A program made the position numbers and the translations under genes. Below are positions 1-5,071 of a stretch of DNA of 5,071 bases, one piece after another. The DNA is from Burkholderiales bacterium. Its GTDB lineage: Bacteria > Pseudomonadota > Gammaproteobacteria > Burkholderiales > Burkholderiaceae_E. Location of the stretch: positions 1,144,202 through 1,149,272 of the forward strand of contig CP070753.1 of assembly GCA_020348765.1 (NCBI GenBank), in the 5' to 3' direction. Position 1 is the stretch's first letter. Each line of letters starts with the position of its first letter. A model generated the notes under the pieces. It saw only the letters and a program-made list of their open reading frames with translations. It had not been told where the DNA came from and did not search any database.

Positions 1-1
1 C

Positions 2-601
2 CTAGACGAAACGGCGGTACATCGACAGCTCTGTCATCGCCTCCGGAAAGATCATGTCGTCGCCGGCCTCGACGTACCGCACCGCGCGATCCAGTGCACG
101 CTCTATGCCTTCGCTGGCGAGAGCGTCGGTGCGCGCCATGACGACAAACTCGGCATCGGTCTTCGCGTCCACTGCGGCCTTGATCCTGTCGACCATTTCC
201 TCCTTGGTCACCAGTTCCTTTCCGGGGCGGTGGCCGCAGCGCTTGGCGCCGACCTGGTCCTCGATGTGCATCGCCGCGGCGCCCGCCTTGATCAGCGCGC
301 GCGTGGTGCGTGCGACATTGAAAGCCGAGGCGCCGAAGCCGGTGTCCACGTCGACCAGCAGCGGCAGGTCGCAGACGTCGGTGATCCGGCGCACGTCGAT
401 CAGCACGTCCTCGAGCGTGCTGATGCCGAGGTCCGGCAGGCCCAGCGAGCCCGCGGCGACACCGCCACCCGACAGGTAAATGGCGCGATACCCGGCGCGC
501 CGGGCGAGCAGCGCGTGATTGGCGTTGATGGTGCCGACGATCTGAAGCGGCGTCTCTTCGGCGAGCGCGTGGCGGAACTTCTGCCCGGCGGATTGTGTCA
601 T
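2..601 (-). CDS. prpB: 2-methylisocitrate lyase (PrpB), ends early at an in-frame stop
   Basis: Cleaves 2-methylisocitrate to pyruvate and succinate, the last step of the methylcitrate cycle for propionate breakdown; a cytosolic TIM-barrel enzyme of the isocitrate lyase / PEP mutase superfamily. Seen in the 199-residue product: SGGG (44-47), GLPDLG with Asp57, [10 protein letters not shown] with Asp84 and Asp86, the diagnostic KRCGHRPGK (120-128) with the catalytic Cys122, ARTDA with Arg157 and FPEA with Glu187. The start at 601 is preferred over an in-frame ATG 12 codons upstream because GAGGA lies 6 nt before it and the protein then aligns with E. coli PrpB from its beginning. The family is usually about 290-300 aa. 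Here a TAG at 2-4 follows the segment MYRRFV, so the last barrel strands, including the Asn near residue 210 of E. coli PrpB, and the C-terminal helices are missing. Only one base lies beyond, so true mutation and sequence or assembly error cannot be told apart. It lies 105 nt downstream of mdh, same strand, possibly co-transcribed. The family call is firm; whether the product is functional is doubtful. Confidence 0.88.
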   Translation of the reverse strand: MTQSAGQKFRHALAEETPLQIVGTINANHALLARRAGYRAIYLSGGGVAAGSLGLPDLGISTLEDVLIDVRRITDVCDLPLLVDVDTGFGASAFNVARTTRALIKAGAAAMHIEDQVGAKRCGHRPGKELVTKEEMVDRIKAAVDAKTDAEFVVMARTDALASEGIERALDRAVRYVEAGDDMIFPEAMTELSMYRRFV

Positions 602-706
602 CTGGGATCCTCGGTCGGCCACAGCCGTCTGCAGCACGCGCGCTCGGCGGCGTCTGGTGCGAACGCCTCGGGCATGCGCGCGGCGCGTGGAACGGTCGGG
701 GCCGGC

Positions 707-1690
707 TCAGCCGAGCAGCTGCTTGATGCCCTCGCGCTCCTCGAGCAGTTCCTTCAGGGTCGCGTCCATCTTCTGGCGACTGAATTCGTCGACATCCAGC
801 CCATCGATCAGCTGGTACTCTCCGTCGGCGCAGGTCACGGGCATGCCGTAGACGACTCCCTCCGCAATGCCATAGGCGCCATTCGAGGCGATGCCCATCG
901 TCACCCAGCGCCCGCTGCTTCCGAGGGCCCAGTCACGCATGTGATCGATGGCGGCATTGGCGGCCGAAGCCGCCGAGGACAGCCCGCGGGCCTCGATGAT
1001 CGCGGCACCCCGTTTGCCCACGGTGGGGATGAACACGTCGCGGTTCCAGCCCTCGTCGTTGACCAGGGCCTTGATCGAGTCCGCCCCCGAGGTCGCGAAC
1101 CGGTAGTCCGGGTACATGGTCGGCGAGTGATTGCCCCAGACGACCAGCTTCTCGATGCTGCCGATCGGCTTGCCGGTACGGGCGGCCAGTTGCGACAGGG
1201 CCCGGTTGTGGTCGAGGCGCAGCATGGCGGTGAAATTCCGCCTGGGCAGATCGGGCGCCGAATTCATCGCGATGTAGCAGTTGGTGTTGGCCGGGTTGCC
1301 GACAACCAGGATGCGGCAGTCGCGGCTGGCCACCTCGTTGAGCGCGCGGCCCTGCACCGTGAAGATCGCGCCGTTGGCCTCGAGCAGGTCCTTGCGTTCC
1401 ATGCCCTTGGTGCGCGGGCGGGCGCCCACCAGCAGCGCATAGTCGGCATCGCGGAAAGCGACCTTCGGATCGTCGGTGACGACGACGCCGGCAAGCAGGG
1501 GAAACGCGCAGTCCTCGAGCTCCATGACCACGCCCTTGACGGCGGCCAGTGCCGGCGTGATGTCGAGCAGCTGCAGGATCACGGGCTGGTCCTTGCCGAG
1601 CATGTCGCCGTTGGCAAGGCGAAAGAGGAGGGAGTAACCGATCTGTCCGGCGGCGCCGGTGACTGCGACGCGCTTGGCGGGCTTGGTCAT
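707..1690 (-). CDS. mdh: NAD-dependent malate dehydrogenase
   Basis: Oxidises malate to oxaloacetate with NAD+ in the TCA cycle; cytosolic LDH/MDH-superfamily enzyme. The 327-residue product matches the usual length of the roughly 326-329 aa bacterial Mdh group. Visible in order: Rossmann glycine motif TGAAGQIG (11-18); LLDI with Asp43 at the end of the second strand, the acidic residue expected for NAD rather than NADP; the mobile substrate loop [11 protein letters not shown] (91-101) with Arg93 and Arg99; VGNPANTN (130-137); LDHNRA with Asp160 and Arg163; and VWGNHSP with the proton-acceptor His188. The arginine pair and Met97 in the loop favour malate over lactate. The start at 1690 is chosen over one 13 codons upstream because the Rossmann fold begins right after it and GGAG sits 7 nt before it. 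Stop is TGA. It is transcribed away from the gntR-sdh genes, from a promoter near 1823-1852, and may read into prpB. No defects seen. Confidence 0.97.
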   Translation of the reverse strand: MTKPAKRVAVTGAAGQIGYSLLFRLANGDMLGKDQPVILQLLDITPALAAVKGVVMELEDCAFPLLAGVVVTDDPKVAFRDADYALLVGARPRTKGMERKDLLEANGAIFTVQGRALNEVASRDCRILVVGNPANTNCYIAMNSAPDLPRRNFTAMLRLDHNRALSQLAARTGKPIGSIEKLVVWGNHSPTMYPDYRFATSGADSIKALVNDEGWNRDVFIPTVGKRGAAIIEARGLSSAASAANAAIDHMRDWALGSSGRWVTMGIASNGAYGIAEGVVYGMPVTCADGEYQLIDGLDVDEFSRQKMDATLKELLEEREGIKQLLG

Positions 1691-1730
1691 GAGCTTGCTC
1701 CAGCCGTTGTGCAAGTGAAAAAGCGACACG

Positions 1731-1779
1731 CGGTCGACGGCTGCGACCGGCCCGACCGCTCCGAAGGCCGCCCTTCCGG
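1731..1779 (-). promoter_or_regulatory. Hairpins in the long mdh leader
   Basis: If mdh starts transcription near 1816, as the promoter suggests, its untranslated leader is about 125 nt. It contains two small hairpins: CGGTCG/CGACCG (1731-1736 with 1744-1749, 7-nt loop) and GAAGG/CCTTC (1763-1767 with 1772-1776, 4-nt loop), the latter extended by two G:C pairs across one bulged base. I recognise no riboswitch and see no U-tract, so this is only a structured leader; GC-rich DNA readily gives short stems by chance. Confidence 0.25.
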
Positions 1780-1822
1780 CACGATGGTCCGTGCTGGCCG
1801 GAGCGGCCTGACAATCAGAAGG

Positions 1823-1852
1823 AGTCTATGTTGCACTGCGGTCGGATGTCAA
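1823..1852 (-). promoter_or_regulatory. Probable sigma70-type promoter of mdh
   Basis: On the minus strand there is a perfect -35 hexamer TTGACA (plus-strand 1847-1852), an 18-nt spacer and TAGACT (1823-1828), which matches 4 of 6 bases of the -10 consensus. The transcription start would be near 1816. It faces mdh with no gene between and is the best promoter match in the window. The 12-bp palindrome at 1867-1878 lies 14 nt upstream of the -35, centred near -56, a position open to activation or to looping/occlusion effects. Confidence 0.6.
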
Positions 1853-1877
1853 GCAAAATGGATGTGTCTTATATAAG
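1831..1877 (+). promoter_or_regulatory. Candidate promoter(s) of the gntR-type regulator
   Basis: Two weak possibilities overlap here. One is TTGCAC (1831-1836), a 17-nt spacer and CAAAAT (1854-1859), matching 3/6 and 4/6 of consensus; it would start near 1866. The other is a better -10, TATAAG (1872-1877, 5/6), but with no recognisable -35 at the right distance. In the first case the 12-bp palindrome sits at the start site; in the second it covers the -10. Both suit repression by a protein bound to the palindrome. The region overlaps the mdh promoter on the other strand. Confidence 0.35.
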
Positions 1878-1878
1878 A
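1867..1878. promoter_or_regulatory. Perfect 12-bp palindrome TCTTATATAAGA, likely regulator operator
   Basis: TCTTATATAAGA reads the same on both strands and stands out as an AT-rich island in high-GC sequence, 46 nt upstream of the regulator's ATG and between the divergent mdh and gntR genes. HutC-type GntR proteins bind as dimers to short palindromes with a TA-rich core, commonly in their own promoter. I infer an operator for the adjacent regulator, controlling its own gene and perhaps mdh. No second exact copy occurs in the window, including upstream of sdhC. Confidence 0.5.
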
Positions 1879-1924
1879 TATGAGGTAGTAGACGCAATGC
1901 GCTGCTTCGTGATTGAATCGGGGT

Positions 1925-2716
1925 ATGCAAAGCGTTCGTGATTCCGCAGCCACGACCACCGCGTCGAGCCATCGCAAGCAGGCCGGCCGTGCGCCGGTCG
2001 TGCCGACGTTCAGCCCCCTGTACCGGCAGATCAAGGCGCTGATCACGCGCAGCCTGCGCGACGGGGACTGGAAGCCGGGCGAGGCGATCCCGAGCGAGCA
2101 GATGCTGGCGCGTCGCTACGGCGTCAGCCAGGGCACGGTGCGCAAGGCGATCGACGAACTGGCCGCCGAACACCTCTTGGTGCGACGTCAGGGGCGGGGC
2201 ACGTTCGTGGCCAGCCACAACGAGGCGCGGGCGCAGTTCAGGTTCCTGCGTCTGCGTCCGGACGAGGGCGAGCCGGCGCAACCCGAGAGCCGCATACTGG
2301 AGTGCCGCCGCCTGCGGGCACCGGCCGAAATCGCGCGCCTGCTGCGCACCCGGCCCGGCGAGACCGCGGTACTGATCCGCCGCCTGCTCGCCTTCGCGAA
2401 CACGCCGACCGTTCTGGACGAAATCTGGCTGGCCGGCGGGCGCTTCAGGGGACTGACCGCCGAGCGCCTGAGTGCGTACCGGGGCCCGATGTATGGGCTC
2501 TTCGAGGCCGAGTTCGGCACCCGAATGATCCGTTGCGAGGAGCGGATTCGCGCCGTGGCGGCCGACGGCAGCGTCGCCGATGCGCTCGACGTGCCGCTCG
2601 GCCACCCGTTGCTGCTGGTCGATCGACTGTCCTACACGTACAACGACGTCGCGGTCGAGGTACGGCGCGGTTATTGCGTGACCTCGGGCTTTCACTTTTT
2701 CAACGAACTGCTATGA
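1925..2716 (+). CDS. GntR-family (HutC/UTRA) transcriptional regulator of the TCA cluster
   Basis: DNA-binding regulator, 263 residues. After a non-conserved Ala/Ser/Thr-rich tail (1-28) comes the GntR winged helix (about 31-97): PLYRQIKALI, the GDWKPGEAIPSEQMLARRYGV stretch typical of the family, the recognition helix VSQGTVRKAIDEL (67-79) and the wing LLVRRQGRGTFVA (84-96). The rest (about 105-260) is a UTRA-type ligand domain as in HutC/FarR regulators, with RRLRAPAEIA, LDEIWLAGG and GPMYGLFEAEFGTRM; it has no enzyme motifs. The ligand cannot be read from the sequence. The start is uncertain: ATG 1925 is preferred, but only GGGG one nt upstream could serve as ribosome binding site, and a TTG at 1913 would add four residues. 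It diverges from mdh and precedes sdhC by 120 nt, an arrangement conserved in Betaproteobacteria, so control of mdh/sdh is likely by context. From memory, a GntR-type propionate regulator called PrpQ has been proposed in proteobacteria; orthology is unchecked. Confidence 0.93.
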   Translation: MQSVRDSAATTTASSHRKQAGRAPVVPTFSPLYRQIKALITRSLRDGDWKPGEAIPSEQMLARRYGVSQGTVRKAIDELAAEHLLVRRQGRGTFVASHNEARAQFRFLRLRPDEGEPAQPESRILECRRLRAPAEIARLLRTRPGETAVLIRRLLAFANTPTVLDEIWLAGGRFRGLTAERLSAYRGPMYGLFEAEFGTRMIRCEERIRAVAADGSVADALDVPLGHPLLLVDRLSYTYNDVAVEVRRGYCVTSGFHFFNELL

Positions 2717-2766
2717 CGGCGCGCGGCGCCATCGGATGGCGCCCGGGTTCTTCGGACGGCGCGCGG
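2715..2766. repeat. 12-bp direct repeat flanking the gntR-sdhC stem-loop
   Basis: GACGGCGCGCGG occurs at 2715-2726 and again at 2755-2766, 40 bp apart. The first copy begins in the regulator's TGA stop codon and runs into the left arm of the stem-loop at 2725-2743. It is low-complexity GC sequence, so the match may be chance or a small tandem remnant. Confidence 0.4.
2725..2743 (+). repeat. Perfect inverted repeat (stem-loop) after the regulator gene
   Basis: GGCGCCATC (2725-2733) and GATGGCGCC (2735-2743) are exact inverted repeats around one central G. In RNA this would give a strong GC stem of at least 6-7 pairs with a small loop, starting 8 nt after the regulator's stop codon. No run of T follows (the next bases are CGGGTTCTTCGG), so it is not a standard intrinsic terminator. 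It could reduce read-through into sdhC, protect the 3' end of the gntR message, or be a protein site. Confidence 0.45.
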
Positions 2767-2771
2767 GTACA

Positions 2772-2801
2772 TTGGTGCATTGCACGAAATTCCGTCAAAA
2801 T
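2772..2801 (+). promoter_or_regulatory. Weak candidate promoter of the sdh operon
   Basis: TTGGTG (2772-2777), an 18-nt spacer and CAAAAT (2796-2801) match 3/6 and 4/6 of the sigma70 consensus and would start transcription near 2808, about 29 nt before sdhC. This is the only AT-richer patch in the 120-nt gap. A promoter here is expected because sdh needs much higher expression than its regulator, but the sequence match alone is poor. Confidence 0.3.
2775..2785. promoter_or_regulatory. Small inverted repeat GTGCATTGCAC in the sdhC promoter region
   Basis: GTGCA and TGCAC form a perfect 5-bp inverted repeat around a single T. It lies across the start of the candidate -35/spacer of the sdh promoter, where a bound dimer would influence transcription. 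It does not resemble the TCTTATATAAGA palindrome, so it would imply a different protein, if it is a site at all. Confidence 0.25.
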
Positions 2802-2836
2802 AGGCGCGCTGGATCAAGCTTCCGCCCGAGGTATCG

Positions 2837-3250
2837 ATGACCGACCTGGTGAGCAAGTCTCGTCCGCAGTACCGCAATATTGACGTCACGCAGCTGGCCG
2901 GCTACCGGCTTCCGCCGGCGGGGATCCTGTCCATATTGCACCGCATCAGCGGCGCGCTGATGTTCCTGGTCGGGCTGCCGTTCGTGCTGTATCTGTGGCA
3001 AGAGAGCCTGACCTCGGAGCTGAGTTTCCAGAACTATCGCGCGATCGCCTCGCACTGGTTCGCCAAGCTGGTCCTGCTCGCGCTGGTGTGGGCCTTCCTG
3101 CACCACCTGTTCGCCGGAATCCGGTACCTGGCGCTCGATGTTCACGTCGGCCTCGAGAAGCAGCAGGCCAACACCTCGGCGCTGGTGGTGTTCGGCGCCA
3201 GCCTGGCGGTCACGGCGCTGGCGGCGCTGAAGCTTTTCGGAGCGTTCTGA
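2837..3250 (+). CDS. sdhC: Succinate dehydrogenase cytochrome b556 subunit (SdhC)
   Basis: Inner-membrane anchor subunit of succinate:quinone oxidoreductase (complex II); with SdhD it holds haem b and the ubiquinone site and docks the SdhAB part. The 137-residue product is of normal length. SILHRISG (32-39) is the family signature; Ser32 and Arg36 correspond to the quinone-site Ser27 and Arg31 of E. coli SdhC. His90 in HHLFAGIRYLALD aligns with the haem ligand His84. Three hydrophobic helices lie at about 30-52, 74-97 and 114-134, and the N-terminal RPQYRNIDVTQL segment is cytosolic. GAGG five nt before the ATG supports the start. It is the first gene of the sdh operon, and its last base is the first base of the sdhD start codon, so translation is probably coupled. 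Confidence 0.95.
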   Translation: MTDLVSKSRPQYRNIDVTQLAGYRLPPAGILSILHRISGALMFLVGLPFVLYLWQESLTSELSFQNYRAIASHWFAKLVLLALVWAFLHHLFAGIRYLALDVHVGLEKQQANTSALVVFGASLAVTALAALKLFGAF

Positions 3251-3600
3251 TGGGGACCAGACGCACTGTCGTCGGCGCGCACTACGGACTGCGCGACTGG
3301 CTGGCGCAGCGCGTGACCGCTTGCGTGCTGACCGTGTACACGGTGGTGTTGCTGGTCGCGCTGCTGTCGCTGCCCGAACTCGACTACGCGGCCTGGGCCG
3401 GACTGTTCGCCACCAGCTGGATGAAGGTGCTGACCGTGCTGGCGCTGGTGGCGCTGTTCTACCACGTCTGGGTCGGCGTGCGGGACATCTTCATGGACTA
3501 CGTCAAACCGACGGCGCTGCGGCTGTTTCTTCAGGTGGCGACCATCGTGGCGCTGCTGGGCTACGCGATCTGGTCGCTGATGATCCTCTGGAGAGTGTGA
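3250..3600 (+). CDS. sdhD: Succinate dehydrogenase membrane anchor subunit (SdhD)
   Basis: Second membrane anchor of complex II, 116 residues, close to the 115 aa of E. coli Sdh[11 protein letters not shown] (21-30) mirrors the E. coli RATAIVLTLY segment, with Arg21 in the place of Arg20. His72 in FYHVWVG aligns with His71 of the haem pocket. [11 protein letters not shown] (82-92) is the strongest signature; Asp83 and Tyr84 match the quinone-site Asp82 and Tyr83. Three membrane helices lie at about 20-42, 54-78 and 89-114. The ATG at 3250 overlaps the sdhC stop as TGATG, with GGAG seven nt upstream inside sdhC. The same frame stays open upstream, but that part is read through sdhC and does not resemble the family, so it is excluded. 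sdhA starts one base after the stop. Confidence 0.95.
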   Translation: MGTRRTVVGAHYGLRDWLAQRVTACVLTVYTVVLLVALLSLPELDYAAWAGLFATSWMKVLTVLALVALFYHVWVGVRDIFMDYVKPTALRLFLQVATIVALLGYAIWSLMILWRV

Positions 3601-3601
3601 A

Positions 3602-5071
3602 ATGGCCGACGTGCTGAACCATTTGTCGAACGGTCTGCCGCGGCGCAAGTTCGATGTCGTGGTGGTCGGTGCCGGTGGCTCGGGCATGCGCTGTTCGCTT
3701 CAGCTTGCCGAGGCCGGCCTGAGAGTGGCGGTCCTGTCCAAGGTGTTCCCGACTCGTTCGCATACGGTTGCGGCACAAGGCGGCATCGGCGCCTCGCTCG
3801 GCAACATGAGCGAGGACAACTGGTACTGGCACATGTTCGACACGGTCAAGGGTTCCGACTACCTCGGCGACCAGGATGCGATCGAGTTCATGTGTCGCGA
3901 AGCGCCGAAGGTGGTGTACGAGCTCGAGCACTTCGGCATGCCATTCGACCGCAACCCGGACGGCACCATCTACCAGCGCCCGTTCGGCGGACACACGGCC
4001 AATTTCGGCGAAAAGCCCGTGCAGAGGGCGTGCGCGGCGGCCGACCGCACCGGACACGCGTTGCTGCACACGCTGTACCAGCGTAACGTGCGCGCGCGGA
4101 CGCAGTTCTTCGTCGAGTGGATGGCGCTCGACCTGGTGCGCGATGCCGACGGCGAAGTGCTGGGCGTCGTGGCGCTCGAGATGGAGACCGGCGAGGTCAT
4201 GATCCTCGAGGCCAAGGTCACGGTGCTGGCCACCGGCGGCGCGGGCAGGATCTGGTCGGCTTCGACCAACGCGTTCATCAACACCGGAGACGGCATGGGA
4301 ATGGCCGCGCGCGCCGGCATTCCGCTCGAGGACATGGAGTTCTGGCAGTTCCACCCGACCGGCGTGGCCGGCGCCGGGGTGCTGATCACCGAGGGCGTGC
4401 GTGGCGAGGGCGGGATCCTGCTGAACAAGCACGGCGAGCGCTTCATGGAACGGTACGCGCCGACGCTCAAGGACCTGGCGCCGCGGGACTTCGTCTCGCG
4501 CTCGATGGACCAGGAGATCAAGGAAGGACGCGGCTGCGGACCCGATGGCGACTACGTGCTCCTGAAACTCGATCACCTGGGCGCGGACACGATCATGAAG
4601 CGGCTGCCCTCGATTCGCGAGATCGCGATCAAGTTCGCGAATGTCGATCCGATCAGGGACCCGATTCCGGTGGTGCCGACGATCCACTACCAGATGGGCG
4701 GCATTCCGACCAACTACCACGGCCAGGCGGTCGCGCCGCGCGGCGGCGACCCGAATGCCGTGGTGCCGGGGCTGTATGCCATCGGCGAGTGCGCCTGCGT
4801 GTCCGTGCACGGCGCCAACCGGCTGGGGACCAACTCGCTGCTCGACCTGGTGGTGTTCGGGCGCGCGGCCGGCAGCCACATCGTGGGCGCTCAGGTCGCT
4901 TCGCGCGAGCACAAGCCGCTGCCGATGGACGCCGCCGAGGGTGCGATCGACCGACTGGGACGGCTCGACGCTTCGAAGAGCGGCGAGCGGGTGCAGGACG
5001 TGGCGAACGAGATCCGCCGCGCGATGCAGTTGCACTGCGGCGTTTTCCGCACCTCCGAGCTGCTGCGCGAG
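3602..5071 (+). CDS. sdhA: Succinate dehydrogenase flavoprotein subunit (SdhA), 3' end beyond the window
   Basis: Catalytic subunit of complex II on the cytoplasmic face of the inner membrane: oxidises succinate to fumarate and passes electrons through covalent FAD to SdhB. 490 residues are present of about 590; the frame is open to the last base, so the C-terminal domain is lost only to the window edge. Seen: dinucleotide-binding VVVGAGGSG (20-28); [10 protein letters not shown] (52-61) with His54, the usual FAD-attachment residue; IYQRPFGG (123-130); FHPTG with His251; [11 protein letters not shown] with Thr263 and Glu264; RDFVSRS with Arg295, matching the proton-shuttle Arg286 of E. coli; HYQMGGIPT with His362; and [22 protein letters not shown] with Arg407. 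The succinate-site set looks complete. The start is fixed by GGAG eight nt upstream and by the one-base gap after sdhD. The N-terminal [18 protein letters not shown] lead-in is usual for proteobacterial SdhA. sdhB should follow just outside. Confidence 0.97.
   Translation, partial: MADVLNHLSNGLPRRKFDVVVVGAGGSGMRCSLQLAEAGLRVAVLSKVFPTRSHTVAAQGGIGASLGNMSEDNWYWHMFDTVKGSDYLGDQDAIEFMCREAPKVVYELEHFGMPFDRNPDGTIYQRPFGGHTANFGEKPVQRACAAADRTGHALLHTLYQRNVRARTQFFVEWMALDLVRDADGEVLGVVALEMETGEVMILEAKVTVLATGGAGRIWSASTNAFINTGDGMGMAARAGIPLEDMEFWQFHPTGVAGAGVLITEGVRGEGGILLNKHGERFMERYAPTLKDLAPRDFVSRSMDQEIKEGRGCGPDGDYVLLKLDHLGADTIMKRLPSIREIAIKFANVDPIRDPIPVVPTIHYQMGGIPTNYHGQAVAPRGGDPNAVVPGLYAIGECACVSVHGANRLGTNSLLDLVVFGRAAGSHIVGAQVASREHKPLPMDAAEGAIDRLGRLDASKSGERVQDVANEIRRAMQLHCGVFRTSELLRE

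Noticed and set aside
602..706. Possible terminator between mdh and prpB (GGCGT 649-653 with ACGCC 663-667)
   Set aside because: The stem has only 5 bp, the loop 9 nt, and no T-run follows on the minus strand; not separable from chance.
230..1876. A 548-codon open frame on the plus strand across prpB and mdh
   Set aside because: It is antisense to two clearly recognisable enzymes, its product is low-complexity and unlike any family I know, and such long antisense frames are normal in high-GC genes with G/C-ending codons.
1826..2695. A 289-codon minus-strand frame opposite the regulator
   Set aside because: It is antisense to an intact GntR/UTRA protein and its product has no recognisable motif.
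2995..3249. In-frame upstream extension of sdhD by 85 codons
   Set aside because: This stretch is sdhC read in another frame and is Arg/Pro/Gly-rich. The SdhD homology starts at 3250, where a ribosome binding site is present.
3503..5035. A 510-codon open frame on the minus strand opposite sdhD and sdhA
   Set aside because: It is the shadow of sdhA codon bias. The sense frame carries all SDH flavoprotein motifs, while the antisense product is rich in His/Arg/Val/Ala without any domain.
1..5071. Mobile element, CRISPR array, tRNA/rRNA or a hidden novel system
   Set aside because: I found no transposase, terminal repeats, regularly spaced repeats or tRNA-like folds. All long coding frames are accounted for by well-known metabolic genes and one regulator.

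Overview
This is a 5 kb stretch of ordinary high-GC chromosome carrying a TCA-cycle / methylcitrate-cycle cluster. Gene order is prpB <- mdh <- | -> gntR-type regulator -> sdhC -> sdhD -> sdhA. From family knowledge, a malate dehydrogenase gene divergent from a GntR/HutC regulator that precedes sdhCDAB is typical of Betaproteobacteria, especially Burkholderiales and relatives. The protein sequences (a two-gene SdhC/SdhD anchor, Mdh of about 327 aa, PrpB-type lyase) fit this. Genus cannot be read from the window.

Left arm, minus strand (2-1690): mdh (NAD-dependent malate dehydrogenase, intact) is followed after 105 nt by prpB (2-methylisocitrate lyase). prpB ends at an in-frame TAG one base from the window edge, about 95 residues short of the family length. 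The 105-nt gap (602-706) shows only the prpB ribosome binding site and no convincing terminator, so co-transcription with mdh is possible.

Control region (1691-1924, 234 nt): the regulatory centre of the window. It holds a good sigma70-type promoter for mdh (TTGACA, 18-nt spacer, TAGACT), a long GC-rich mdh leader with two small hairpins, and a perfect 12-bp palindrome (TCTTATATAAGA) placed where it could act on both divergent promoters. The palindrome is the best candidate operator for the adjacent GntR regulator.

Right arm, plus strand (1925-5071): the regulator is followed by a 120-nt gap with a perfect stem-loop, a 12-bp direct repeat, a small inverted repeat and a weak promoter candidate. 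Then come tightly packed sdhC, sdhD (1-base overlap) and sdhA (1-base gap, cut by the window end). SdhC/SdhD carry the expected quinone and haem residues. SdhA has the FAD-linking histidine and the catalytic His/Arg set. sdhB, and probably sdhE and gltA, are expected just beyond the right edge.

Together the genes cover succinate -> fumarate (SDH, complex II) and malate -> oxaloacetate (Mdh). PrpB yields succinate and pyruvate from 2-methylisocitrate, feeding SDH. The regulator probably coordinates this with carbon status; that is inference. I see no mobile element, CRISPR array, RNA gene or unfamiliar gene, and no undescribed system. The points worth a second look are the broken prpB end and the regulatory DNA.
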